Source: JBFXDW01 sp050180745
GTDB taxonomy: Bacteria; Pseudomonadota; Alphaproteobacteria; UBA9219
Direction: 5' to 3'
Assembly: GCA_050180745.1 (NCBI GenBank)
Contig: JBFXDW010000051.1
Coordinates: forward strand, 1 to 13,944
Length of the DNA: 13,944 nt
The translations under genes and the position numbers were made by a program. The notes under the pieces are model-generated. The model ran no database searches, was not told the DNA's origin, and saw nothing but the letters and a program-made list of their open reading frames with translations. Shown piece after piece: positions 1 to 6,461 of this stretch. Position 1 is the stretch's first letter. Every line of letters begins with the position of its first letter.

Positions 1-93
1 CGCCTGGCCGCCGCCGTTCCTCACAAACCCCACTACTTTCTTCCGAAAATCTACGCTGTATGTCATGACTACAGCGAATCACCATCCCCTTAA
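1..93 (+). CDS. Possible C-terminal end of a protein running in from the left edge (partial)
   Basis: The frame starting at base 1 is open to a TAA at 91-93 and reads RLAAAVPHKPHYFLPKIYAV and then CHDYSESPSP. The residue mix (P, H, Y, K) is ordinary for a protein C-terminus, and the next gene-like signals lie downstream of it. I do not recognise a family. Only 30 residues are visible, so an open frame by chance is quite possible. The other strand is also open here (from an ATG at 85), but that frame gives an arginine- and glutamate-rich peptide that looks less protein-like. Confidence 0.3.
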   Translation, partial: RLAAAVPHKPHYFLPKIYAVCHDYSESPSP

Positions 94-118
94 CAAATAG
101 TTACGGAAATTATTTGGT

Positions 119-244
119 TTGACTATAGCTGAGCTCCCCGAGTTAGAACGAGAGCGCATCGAAGAAGAAATCCGCCAATTGATTGAGCAAAAAGTGACCG
201 GAGAAACGCAACGCACCGGTACAGTTATAAATCTAACCGCATAG
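119..244 (+). CDS. Possible 41-residue helical small protein, TTG start
   Basis: A short frame beginning with TTG at 119 and ending with TAG at 242-244 encodes a peptide with a strongly charged amphipathic helix (core ELPELERERIEEEIRQLIEQ) followed by a polar tail ending VINLTA. The heptad-like spacing of leucine and isoleucine and the density of Glu/Arg are unlike random sequence, which is the main argument for coding. The initiation signal is weak: only GGAA lies upstream, and there is no ATG or GTG. It could be a gene remnant, or a small coiled-coil protein downstream of the edge gene. No family is recognised. Confidence 0.3.
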   Translation: MTIAELPELERERIEEEIRQLIEQKVTGETQRTGTVINLTA

Positions 245-267
245 GATGTTTGGGACTTGGCCCCGTG

Positions 268-1194
268 TTACTTGCCCTTATAAATCTCTATGATCTGCCT
301 TAGGAGCTCCAGAGCCTCCTCGCGAGGACGTTGGAAGCAGTTCCGGCCAATGATCGAACCATTGCCGCCACCTGCATAGATGGCCCGCGCATCTTCAATC
401 ACAGCATCTTCGCCCTTAGCCGCACCACCAGAGAACACGACGATCCGCTTCCCATCAAAACAGCACTGCATAATATGCGCAACGCGCTCTGCCGCTGTCG
501 CAATTTTTATTTTTTCTTTCTGATAAATCTTTTTGGCTTCCGCTTGCTCAAGCGTTTCAGATGGCAACTTCACCTTAATGATATTTGACCCCAAAAGCGC
601 AGCCATATGTGCAGCATAACCGATCACATCCATGGCAAGCTCGCCTTCTTTGGAAATATTCCCGCCGCGTGGATAAGACCACGTGACCACAGCTAAGCCC
701 TTGGACTTAGCCTCGCGAGATAACTCCCTTAGCTCTTCATACTGATTATACATAGCGTCCGAGCCGGGATAAATCGTAAAGCCGATAGCCGCACAACCAA
801 GGCGAAGCGCATCATCCACAGAAGCCGTTACGGCTTGATCCGCAGCTTCCTTCCCTCGAGACAGACTGTTGGCATTATTCATCTTCAGAATTGTTGGTAT
901 TGCCCCCGCAAAGGTATCGGCTCCCGCCGCAATAGGCCCTAAAGGTGCCGCATAGGCATTCAACCCCGCATCAATCGCAAGCTTATAATGATAGTGTGGA
1001 TCATAGGCTTCAGGATTCATCGCAAAAGAACGGGCAGGGCCATGCTCAAAACCCTGATCGACAGGCAAGATCACCATGCGTCCCGTACCACCCAATTTCC
1101 CTGCCATCAACATACGTGCCAAATTGGCCTTTGTCCCTGGTGTTTCGCCTTCATAATGGCTTAAAATTTCACTTACGCGACGTGTCAGTTTCAT
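268..1194 (-). CDS. fbaB: Class I fructose-bisphosphate aldolase, FbaB/DhnA type
   Basis: This 308-residue cytoplasmic protein is a full-length member of the DhnA/FbaB class I aldolase family. These enzymes cleave fructose 1,6-bisphosphate to glyceraldehyde 3-phosphate and dihydroxyacetone phosphate through a lysine Schiff base, without a metal. Visible family landmarks are TGRMVILPVDQGFEHGP (residues 37-53), GFTIYPGS (138-145), the Schiff-base strand SNIIKVKLP (203-211, with K207 lining up with the catalytic lysine of E. coli FbaB), and the phosphate-binding SGGAAKGED (255-263) and IIGRNCFQRP (281-290) loops. It lacks the roughly 30-40 extra N-terminal residues of E. coli FbaB. The ATG at 1194 follows AAGGAAGGA at about 8 nt spacing. 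It is divergent from the prepilin-like gene and has no evident tie to the secretion cluster. A related DhnA-family aldolase with another substrate cannot be excluded. Confidence 0.92.
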   Translation of the reverse strand: MKLTRRVSEILSHYEGETPGTKANLARMLMAGKLGGTGRMVILPVDQGFEHGPARSFAMNPEAYDPHYHYKLAIDAGLNAYAAPLGPIAAGADTFAGAIPTILKMNNANSLSRGKEAADQAVTASVDDALRLGCAAIGFTIYPGSDAMYNQYEELRELSREAKSKGLAVVTWSYPRGGNISKEGELAMDVIGYAAHMAALLGSNIIKVKLPSETLEQAEAKKIYQKEKIKIATAAERVAHIMQCCFDGKRIVVFSGGAAKGEDAVIEDARAIYAGGGNGSIIGRNCFQRPREEALELLRQIIEIYKGK

Positions 1195-1252
1195 CGGGGG
1201 AATCCTTCCTTTTAAAACAAAATTTGCACCAGATTAGGGGATTTAACTCACT

Positions 1253-1281
1253 TTGTCTATTTCGACTTTATAGATTATACT
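1253..1281 (+). promoter_or_regulatory. Sigma70-like promoter of the prepilin-like gene
   Basis: TTGTCT (1253-1258) and TATACT (1276-1281) are separated by exactly 17 bp. They match the -35 consensus at 4 of 6 and the -10 consensus at 5 of 6 positions. Transcription would start near 1288, leaving a short leader that contains AAGGAG before the ATG at 1306. No operator-like repeat is evident around it. Confidence 0.6.
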
Positions 1282-1305
1282 CCTCTCTATAAGGAGCTTA
1301 ACACC

Positions 1306-1929
1306 ATGAAACATCTTCACCCTCAGGCAGGTATTGCCATTGGCCCCATCCTTTTTATGTTGGCTATTTTAGGCATTATTGCCTCTGTCATGTCATCGGG
1401 AGGCAGTGGTTCGTTTAGCACAGCGGGCATCTCAGACCGCGTTACAACTCACATTGTCAGCCAAGCCAACCTGATTCGCTCCAAAATTGAGGAATGCCGT
1501 CTTCAATATGAGATTAAGGGTACGAATTTTTCCTCTGAGCCATGTATTGGCGATACTTATCCCTGCGCAGACGAAATGGAAGGAACAGCTGTTGCCGCAT
1601 TAACATGCCCGAATGATCCTTTAGATGTTGATGGCGGGGAAAAAAGCTTGTGGTCTGGCATACGCGTTGCCGCTCTTCCTCCCCCGACGAGCGGATTCAG
1701 TCCTTGGATGTACTTCAATGGAGGCGACGAACAAGGCCGCTGTATTTGGACCGCGCCTGAAAAAGGAAATGTAGATGAAGGAGCCAAACAAGGTCTTTTA
1801 CGTGCCGCAAGCAAATTCACTTCGCAAGAAATAGCCTATATGCCTGACAGCAGCACACAAAAATTTGTGCTTTACATCACACGCCCCAATGACATGGAGA
1901 ATCTCGCAGATCTCTGCCGAGTGCCTTAA
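1306..1929 (+). CDS. Prepilin-like membrane-anchored protein with six cysteines, function unknown
   Basis: The 207-residue product starts with a short basic leader (MKHLHPQAG) followed directly by a hydrophobic helix at residues 10-29 (IAIGPILFMLAILGIIASVM) and then an amphipathic stretch. This is the layout of a type IV prepilin, with likely processing after G9. However, the glutamate normally at mature position 5 is absent (Pro here). The rest is an exported-looking domain with cysteines at 64, 80, 87, 101, 146 and 204, an even number that could form three disulfides. The ATG follows AAGGAG with 9 nt spacing and a good promoter. The gene is convergent with icmO, their ends being about 20 bp apart. 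IncI-type systems often carry pilin genes, so a pseudopilin or a secretion-linked surface protein is a reasonable guess. The family itself is not recognised. Confidence 0.75.
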   Translation: MKHLHPQAGIAIGPILFMLAILGIIASVMSSGGSGSFSTAGISDRVTTHIVSQANLIRSKIEECRLQYEIKGTNFSSEPCIGDTYPCADEMEGTAVAALTCPNDPLDVDGGEKSLWSGIRVAALPPPTSGFSPWMYFNGGDEQGRCIWTAPEKGNVDEGAKQGLLRAASKFTSQEIAYMPDSSTQKFVLYITRPNDMENLADLCRVP

Positions 1930-1949
1930 TGGAAAAGAGAGGACACGCC

Positions 1950-4379
1950 CTAATTCTCTTCTTTGCCTTCGGCCTTCTGAACACCTAAGCCCTTGTTGAG
2001 CTTATCAGCCATGCTTTCAATCATAGAAGACACATCATCCGAAAGTTTCAGCTTCGTGATATCTTCGCCATCTGCCTCAACTTCAATACGCGGAATCACA
2101 TTGATATCAATATCTTTAGGCGCCCCTTCAGTTGAAACCGTTGACAACACACGGCCAACATCTACTGAAACGGGTGATTGCTCTTGGGTTGATTGCTTAC
2201 CTTTCCCTCTTGAAGCAGACATTGTAACAGGCTGAGCCTTGCCAGCCGTTTCAGGAACACGCGTCGCCGCGGCATCAACGGGTAGAGACACTTTCTGTGG
2301 TACCGCAGGCATGCCTCCGAGTGTCCCCTCTGGAGCAGAAGGGGCTGTTGTCGTTGTTTTCGGCGCAGACGGTGCGACACCAGACAAGCCACCAACGGCA
2401 GCAATAGCCGCCCGCAAAGGCGTTTCAGCTTTAGCCCGCTTTAGTCCTTCCGCCAGTCTTGTGATTTCCGGAGATTCCCGTACAGGTTGTTCTACGGCAT
2501 CACGCGCATTCCAATCGGGATCCTTCAGCCGTCCTGCAACTTCATTAATGGTCCGGTTACGCGCCTCCGTAATCGTCGTTGTTGCCGGTACAGGCAGCAA
2601 TTTATGAACCCGCAACGCCTTGACCCGTTCAGGCTGTGCATAGAAAATCCGGCCCCGCGCAATGTAATCTGAAAAAATCAAATGCGCTTCACCTTCACGT
2701 TGCCCACGCAAATGGTCATAGTCAGCCCGCACACGAAGTTGAATGCCGCTGGTATTCAGTTGCTCGTAAAAAGGCTTATTGACGAACAAACTTGAAATTG
2801 TGTTGGTACCCTGTTGCATACCGCTGCCTTCAAACACGAAGCCCGTCCCAACATGCTCTTGGAAAAACTTTTTCGTATCGCCTGGATCCTCAAGCTTACC
2901 GAAAATCTTCATGTTACAGTTAGCCAAAATAGATTGCGCTTCTTGTTTGACGCGCTTTTCCATAGATGGCAGATCCTGTGCCGCAAAGATCAAAGAGAAT
3001 CCCAAAGACCGCGCTTGCGCCGCCATAACGGCCATACCTTGCGCGGTATAGTACCCAACCTCATCGAACACAGCCATAAAGGAAGATTGCGAACGTGTTT
3101 GCTTACTGCCAATCGCTTGTTCCCAGCTACCCTCAACCGTATTACCCAGCGTTGCCCCCATCATACCTTTAAGGCTCGCCGCAACGATTTTACCAAGGTT
3201 AGCGGCTTCGTCTCCCGACTTTTCTAAAGACGGAATCAAACCAACCAAAATCCGACGGTTCAAAACAACATCCAAAACATCAACGTCAGCCAACTGTGCT
3301 TTAAAGATATAGCCATATTCATCCGCCAAAGATTGCAGCGCACGGGTAAATTGCATCGAAAGATACCCATGTTGTTGACGTGCTACTTGCAGATCATACA
3401 TGGGCTGATCTGGTGAAGGAGGCTTCTCGCGACCCTCATCATCAAAAGCTTCATCAATATAACCCGGCAACGTATTGAGATACCCCGTCAGGCTGTGCAA
3501 AATCCGCTCTGGCAACGCCTCGTCACGAGACAGCTTAATAATAGCTGGAAGTTCAATATAATCGCGAAGAACGCCGACATCGAGAAGAAGCCCGCCCTTG
3601 TCGCGCTTCCATGTCAGTGCAGGCATGAGCGCGCCCATCAAAGCAACAGCACGCTCTTTCCACATAGCGTTATCGCCGCCTGCATCAGGCATCAAACTCA
3701 CGACCATGTTCGTCAAATAAGAAGCCGAACCATTTGCAAAAGGGTTCATGGTGTTGGAAACAGCACCATCGTCCGAGTTCGCCGTCATGTAGTTCAACAC
3801 CAACAGATCATCATCTCGACCAAAGCGCCGCGCCAAAGAGAATAACGAAGCCCACAAATCCGTATCGGCCTTACCATCGATAAACACAAAGCCCGATCCC
3901 CACGCTAACGAATTCGTGACAATCGCTTTCAATCCTTCCGTTTTACCTGACCCCGTCGTCCCAATATAAAGAATATGGGTCCGCGCATCACTGTTGGTCA
4001 GCCACATTTCCTTACCATGATCGGCGCTCTTGGCATCATCAACGTTACCAAGATAAAGGATGCCCTCGCTAGGGCCTGCTCCACCTTTGCCAGGAAACGG
4101 ATTATGCGGATCGGGTAGATGGCTTGCATATTTAGGCATCTTGAACGGCAGTTCAATTCCATAGTTTTTAACCCAGCGGCCATAAAGAATAGTGATCGCC
4201 AGAAAAATGTCCCAAAACGTCGTGATATACCCAACGAAAAGAAAAACACAGATCAATCCGATAAAAGTAACAACAGAAATGTCGGGAGCACTCCAAAATT
4301 CTTTAATGCGAACAGACACGGGCCGTGCATCGCGTAAAAGATCCGCATGTTTAACGTAATGTTTAGCCTGTAAAACCAT
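1950..4379 (-). CDS. icmO: IcmO/DotL type IVB coupling ATPase (VirD4/TrbC-like)
   Basis: This 809-residue inner-membrane protein is the coupling ATPase that recruits substrates to the type IVB channel. It has two adjoining N-terminal transmembrane segments (about 33-51 and 53-68), a Walker A motif GTTGSGKT at 140-147, an FIDGKAD strand at 166-172, a Walker B motif FMAVFDE at 434-440, and the sensor-like IFAAQDLPSMEK at 464-475. Length is close to Legionella DotL (about 780). From about residue 600 the protein becomes a tail. Its 660-760 part is rich in Ala, Pro, Thr and Ser, and it ends in an acidic segment with a predicted helix (DDVSSMIESMADKLNKGL). In Legionella the corresponding tail binds the IcmS/IcmW adaptors, so an adaptor-docking role is inferred. 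The ATG follows AGGGGAG at 7 nt. It is the last gene of the icmP-ORF-icmO unit, with a 21-bp gap to the upstream ORF. Confidence 0.93.
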   Translation of the reverse strand: MVLQAKHYVKHADLLRDARPVSVRIKEFWSAPDISVVTFIGLICVFLFVGYITTFWDIFLAITILYGRWVKNYGIELPFKMPKYASHLPDPHNPFPGKGGAGPSEGILYLGNVDDAKSADHGKEMWLTNSDARTHILYIGTTGSGKTEGLKAIVTNSLAWGSGFVFIDGKADTDLWASLFSLARRFGRDDDLLVLNYMTANSDDGAVSNTMNPFANGSASYLTNMVVSLMPDAGGDNAMWKERAVALMGALMPALTWKRDKGGLLLDVGVLRDYIELPAIIKLSRDEALPERILHSLTGYLNTLPGYIDEAFDDEGREKPPSPDQPMYDLQVARQQHGYLSMQFTRALQSLADEYGYIFKAQLADVDVLDVVLNRRILVGLIPSLEKSGDEAANLGKIVAASLKGMMGATLGNTVEGSWEQAIGSKQTRSQSSFMAVFDEVGYYTAQGMAVMAAQARSLGFSLIFAAQDLPSMEKRVKQEAQSILANCNMKIFGKLEDPGDTKKFFQEHVGTGFVFEGSGMQQGTNTISSLFVNKPFYEQLNTSGIQLRVRADYDHLRGQREGEAHLIFSDYIARGRIFYAQPERVKALRVHKLLPVPATTTITEARNRTINEVAGRLKDPDWNARDAVEQPVRESPEITRLAEGLKRAKAETPLRAAIAAVGGLSGVAPSAPKTTTTAPSAPEGTLGGMPAVPQKVSLPVDAAATRVPETAGKAQPVTMSASRGKGKQSTQEQSPVSVDVGRVLSTVSTEGAPKDIDINVIPRIEVEADGEDITKLKLSDDVSSMIESMADKLNKGLGVQKAEGKEEN

Positions 4380-4400
4380 TTAACAACTCCCCTACCTGCC

Positions 4401-4922
4401 TTAATCCAAAGGCGGCACAAGTACATCATCGGCATTCACTGGAACGCCCGGAATGATTTCATGTGATTTTTTTGATGAATCTTTTTGTTCGTTTATCTTT
4501 TGTGTAATCTGCCCCTGAAGACTAGCTTTCACTTTCGCGATCTCTCCTGATGACGGAATAAGGATAAAAAACAAAGCCGCCATAAGAAAAAGCAAGGCAA
4601 AAATCAATCGCGCCCAAGGCCCAAAGCGAGGAAAGACGGTCTCATTTAAAAACGCCTTCCGCAGAGCATGCAGAGCCTGCATTGCTTGCTCTTCTTCATC
4701 AAACCTAGCGATAACGATAAAATCTTTATCTCTTTCTTTCGTCACAAGCTCAAAAACACCGTCGATTTCACGCAGAGAAATTGTTGCGTTTTTAAGCTGA
4801 CGCAAAGGACAGTGCCATAACGTAGGCTCTACACTATCCTGAAAAGAGGCAAACAAAGCCTCTCCTTTTTTTCCGGAAGAAAGTCTCGCTTTGGCTGGTT
4901 TATTAAAAAAACGAAGGGACAT
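4401..4922 (-). CDS. Unrecognised 173-residue single-pass membrane protein between icmP and icmO
   Basis: The start at 4922 (MSLRFFNK) is preferred because it lies 10 bp after the icmP stop. An in-frame ATG at 5003 would overlap icmP by 71 bp and add residues that look like out-of-frame icmP sequence. The protein has a basic N-terminus, a cytoplasmic domain at about 30-95 that reads as alternating strands followed by a helix (ATISLREIDGVFELV, DFIVIARF, EEEQAMQALHALRKAF), one transmembrane helix at about 104-123, and a short polar tail ending GVPVNADDVLVPPLD. It sits in the slot where IncI plasmid R64 has trbB between trbA (icmP-like) and trbC (icmO-like). TrbB is thioredoxin-like, whereas this protein has one cysteine and no CXXC. 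The tight spacing argues that it is co-expressed with the coupling complex and may be part of it. Confidence 0.82.
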   Translation of the reverse strand: MSLRFFNKPAKARLSSGKKGEALFASFQDSVEPTLWHCPLRQLKNATISLREIDGVFELVTKERDKDFIVIARFDEEEQAMQALHALRKAFLNETVFPRFGPWARLIFALLFLMAALFFILIPSSGEIAKVKASLQGQITQKINEQKDSSKKSHEIIPGVPVNADDVLVPPLD

Positions 4923-4932
4923 TGTCTTCACT

Positions 4933-6138
4933 TTATTCAGCCTCCGGTATTTTGGGTTGATGGCTTGCCAAATACTGATTAATTGTAACAATGGCTGTTT
5001 CAAGCCGAGGAATTGGCAGCGCCTTTTGAGCTAAATCCTCAGCCATAAAATGTGCCATGGCGCCAGCCCCTTCTGTATGGAAAGTCCGGCGGCCTAGATT
5101 ATTGCCCGCATACCATAAAGCCCGATCAACGCCGCGCAACCATAAGAATTGTGCAGAGGCCAAAACACCGCCTTGAGATCGTGCCCACTTCAAAACGCCC
5201 AAGAAAGCCGTTGAACGAAATGCATGCCTTTGAGCAACCTCAAGCGCCAAACCACCAATTTCAGGGTCTTTGAGGTACTTTTTAGCCTCATTAAGAATCT
5301 CGCGCGTAGGCCTAAACCCTCTCTTTTGTGACCAGCAAAGCGTAACTTTACCCAAGAAAGCATCACTTTCATCACGCTTTTGAGCTCCCTTTAATGCAAA
5401 GGCAGCAAACAATAACAAAATATAAGGAGGCAAATCATTGAACCCCTTAAAGCGCGGGCCCAATTGATTCATCAAAGCGCGACGCGTCAGATCTTTATCA
5501 GGAATGCCTTTTTCGATCGGAATCTTATTAAAAGCCAACCATTCTTCTGGGACCATTGCTTCAGCAAAGGTAGGTATTTTTTTAGGCATCTTACTGCCCA
5601 AAATACGTGCGCTGTGTTTCGTTGGATTAAAATCAACCAAGGGTTTAAGCGTAAGCCACGTGCGCGACTGCACCTCGATAAAGCTTTCAAGCGTCATCTT
5701 TTGCTTGAATTTATTTCGCTCTGTTACAAAAGCCATGTGGTACGCAAAAAAGCCTGCTATCGAAATAATGATCCATTTATAAAAAGATCCAGCAAAGCGC
5801 CCAACCTCGCCAATGCTTGCTGCAGAAAGGTTGTAATATTCTTTAGCCTCTTCGTAAGATAATTCTTTTAAGCGATCGACACCAAAACAATTTGCCGATG
5901 CCATCAAGATGCTGCCTGAAGGCGCATTATCATTAATTGGCGCCACACGCAACCAACTAAAACACGCACTTGCGTTATCATTAAAGAGTGCCAGAGGCGC
6001 AAGCTCTACCAAACGCAGATAGCGCAACACTTCCAAAAATTCGGGACGCAGCAAATACCATATCAACCAGCCAAAGCCAGCCAACATAGCAAGGAAGAGA
6101 ATTAGAAGCCAAAGAGGTTCATCATTATTTTGAGCCAT
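4933..6138 (-). CDS. icmP: IcmP/DotM type IVB coupling-complex membrane protein
   Basis: The 401-residue product matches the DotM/IcmP (R64 TrbA) family in layout. It has a transmembrane helix at 9-30 (LWLLILFLAMLAGFGWLIWY), an acidic and Tyr-rich loop, a second helix at 121-137 (KWIIISIAGFFAYHMAF), and a large cytoplasmic C-terminal domain. The family signature near the end, DRALWYAGNNLGRRTFHTEG followed by AGAMAHFMAEDL (residues 338-369), is clearly visible. DotM partners the DotL ATPase, and in Legionella its basic cytoplasmic domain is involved in recognising effectors with Glu-rich signals. The size is close to Legionella IcmP (about 380). The ATG at 6138 is followed by a normal MAQNN start. 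Upstream lies AGGA at rather long spacing. It opens the icmP-ORF-icmO unit. Confidence 0.9.
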   Translation of the reverse strand: MAQNNDEPLWLLILFLAMLAGFGWLIWYLLRPEFLEVLRYLRLVELAPLALFNDNASACFSWLRVAPINDNAPSGSILMASANCFGVDRLKELSYEEAKEYYNLSAASIGEVGRFAGSFYKWIIISIAGFFAYHMAFVTERNKFKQKMTLESFIEVQSRTWLTLKPLVDFNPTKHSARILGSKMPKKIPTFAEAMVPEEWLAFNKIPIEKGIPDKDLTRRALMNQLGPRFKGFNDLPPYILLLFAAFALKGAQKRDESDAFLGKVTLCWSQKRGFRPTREILNEAKKYLKDPEIGGLALEVAQRHAFRSTAFLGVLKWARSQGGVLASAQFLWLRGVDRALWYAGNNLGRRTFHTEGAGAMAHFMAEDLAQKALPIPRLETAIVTINQYLASHQPKIPEAE

Positions 6139-6161
6139 GGTACCGTAATCCTACATACAGA

Positions 6162-6192
6162 AATATAGGTTATGTATAACCTATTGAAACAA
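6162..6192 (-). promoter_or_regulatory. Possible icmP promoter
   Basis: Read on the minus strand, TTGTTT (6187-6192) and TATATT (6162-6167) resemble -35 and -10 boxes, with a 19-bp spacer that is a little long. The elements straddle the 20-bp palindrome at 6165-6184, so a regulator bound there would block RNA polymerase. The palindrome is certain; the promoter assignment is tentative. Confidence 0.35.
6165..6184. promoter_or_regulatory. 20-bp palindrome ATAGGTTATGTATAACCTAT, candidate operator
   Basis: The arms ATAGGTTAT and ATAACCTAT are perfect 9-bp inverted repeats around a central GT. The site lies 26 bp upstream of the icmP start codon and overlaps the possible promoter. Its size and symmetry fit a site for a dimeric helix-turn-helix regulator. 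It has no T-run and is too AT-rich to make a strong terminator hairpin. No regulator gene is visible in the window. Confidence 0.5.
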
Positions 6193-6218
6193 AACGGTCT
6201 ACAAATTCTAGAGTTCTG

Positions 6219-6364
6219 AGAGCCTGTTCAGAATCTTGTTCCGGCTAAGGATTTTTATTCGGTTTCGAGGATCGCAGCGTAAGCGTACGTTGGGGTACGT
6301 GCGCAGCGAACCGCAGAAAACAGGCAAAAAGCCAACGCCGGAATCTAGATTATGAACTGGCTCT
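6219..6364. repeat. 146-bp imperfect palindromic repeat element
   Basis: The terminal arms (6219-6256 and 6326-6364) are inverted copies of each other with scattered mismatches: AGAGCCTGTTCAGAATCT at the left against AGAGCCAGTTCATAATCT as the reverse complement of the right, both followed by TTCCGGC and a T5 run. The inner part is also self-complementary: GAGGATCGCAGCG pairs with an inverted GCGGTTCGCTGCG, and the centre is GTAC-GTTGGG-GTAC-like. The whole element could fold into one long hairpin on either strand. It contains no ORF and resembles miniature palindromic (REP/MITE-like) elements. It makes up most of the icmB-icmP gap. The rest of that gap (6365-6461) shows nothing beyond AT-rich sequence. 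Confidence 0.65.
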
Positions 6365-6461
6365 GAGCCTAATCTGCCCCACAACTATAATTGCAACAAG
6401 CCCTTTCCATCTCGTTAACCATGATTCATTGGTTTTTTGCTCAAGAGAAGAAAGTGTTGTC

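Noticed and set aside
1932..1962. AAGAGA/TCTCTT hairpin between the prepilin-like gene and icmO
   Set aside because: Only a 6-bp AT-rich stem, a long loop and no adjoining T-run, so it is too weak to call a terminator.
4923..5003. N-terminal extension of the 173-residue protein from an ATG at 5003
   Set aside because: It would overlap the end of icmP, and the extra residues look like icmP read in another frame. The ATG at 4922 gives normal operon spacing.
5464..5862. Long plus-strand open frame antisense to icmP
   Set aside because: It lies wholly within a well-supported gene, has an improbable Arg/His/Lys/Cys-rich composition and no start signals. The same applies to plus-strand frames inside icmB (for example 7551-7955) and icmO.
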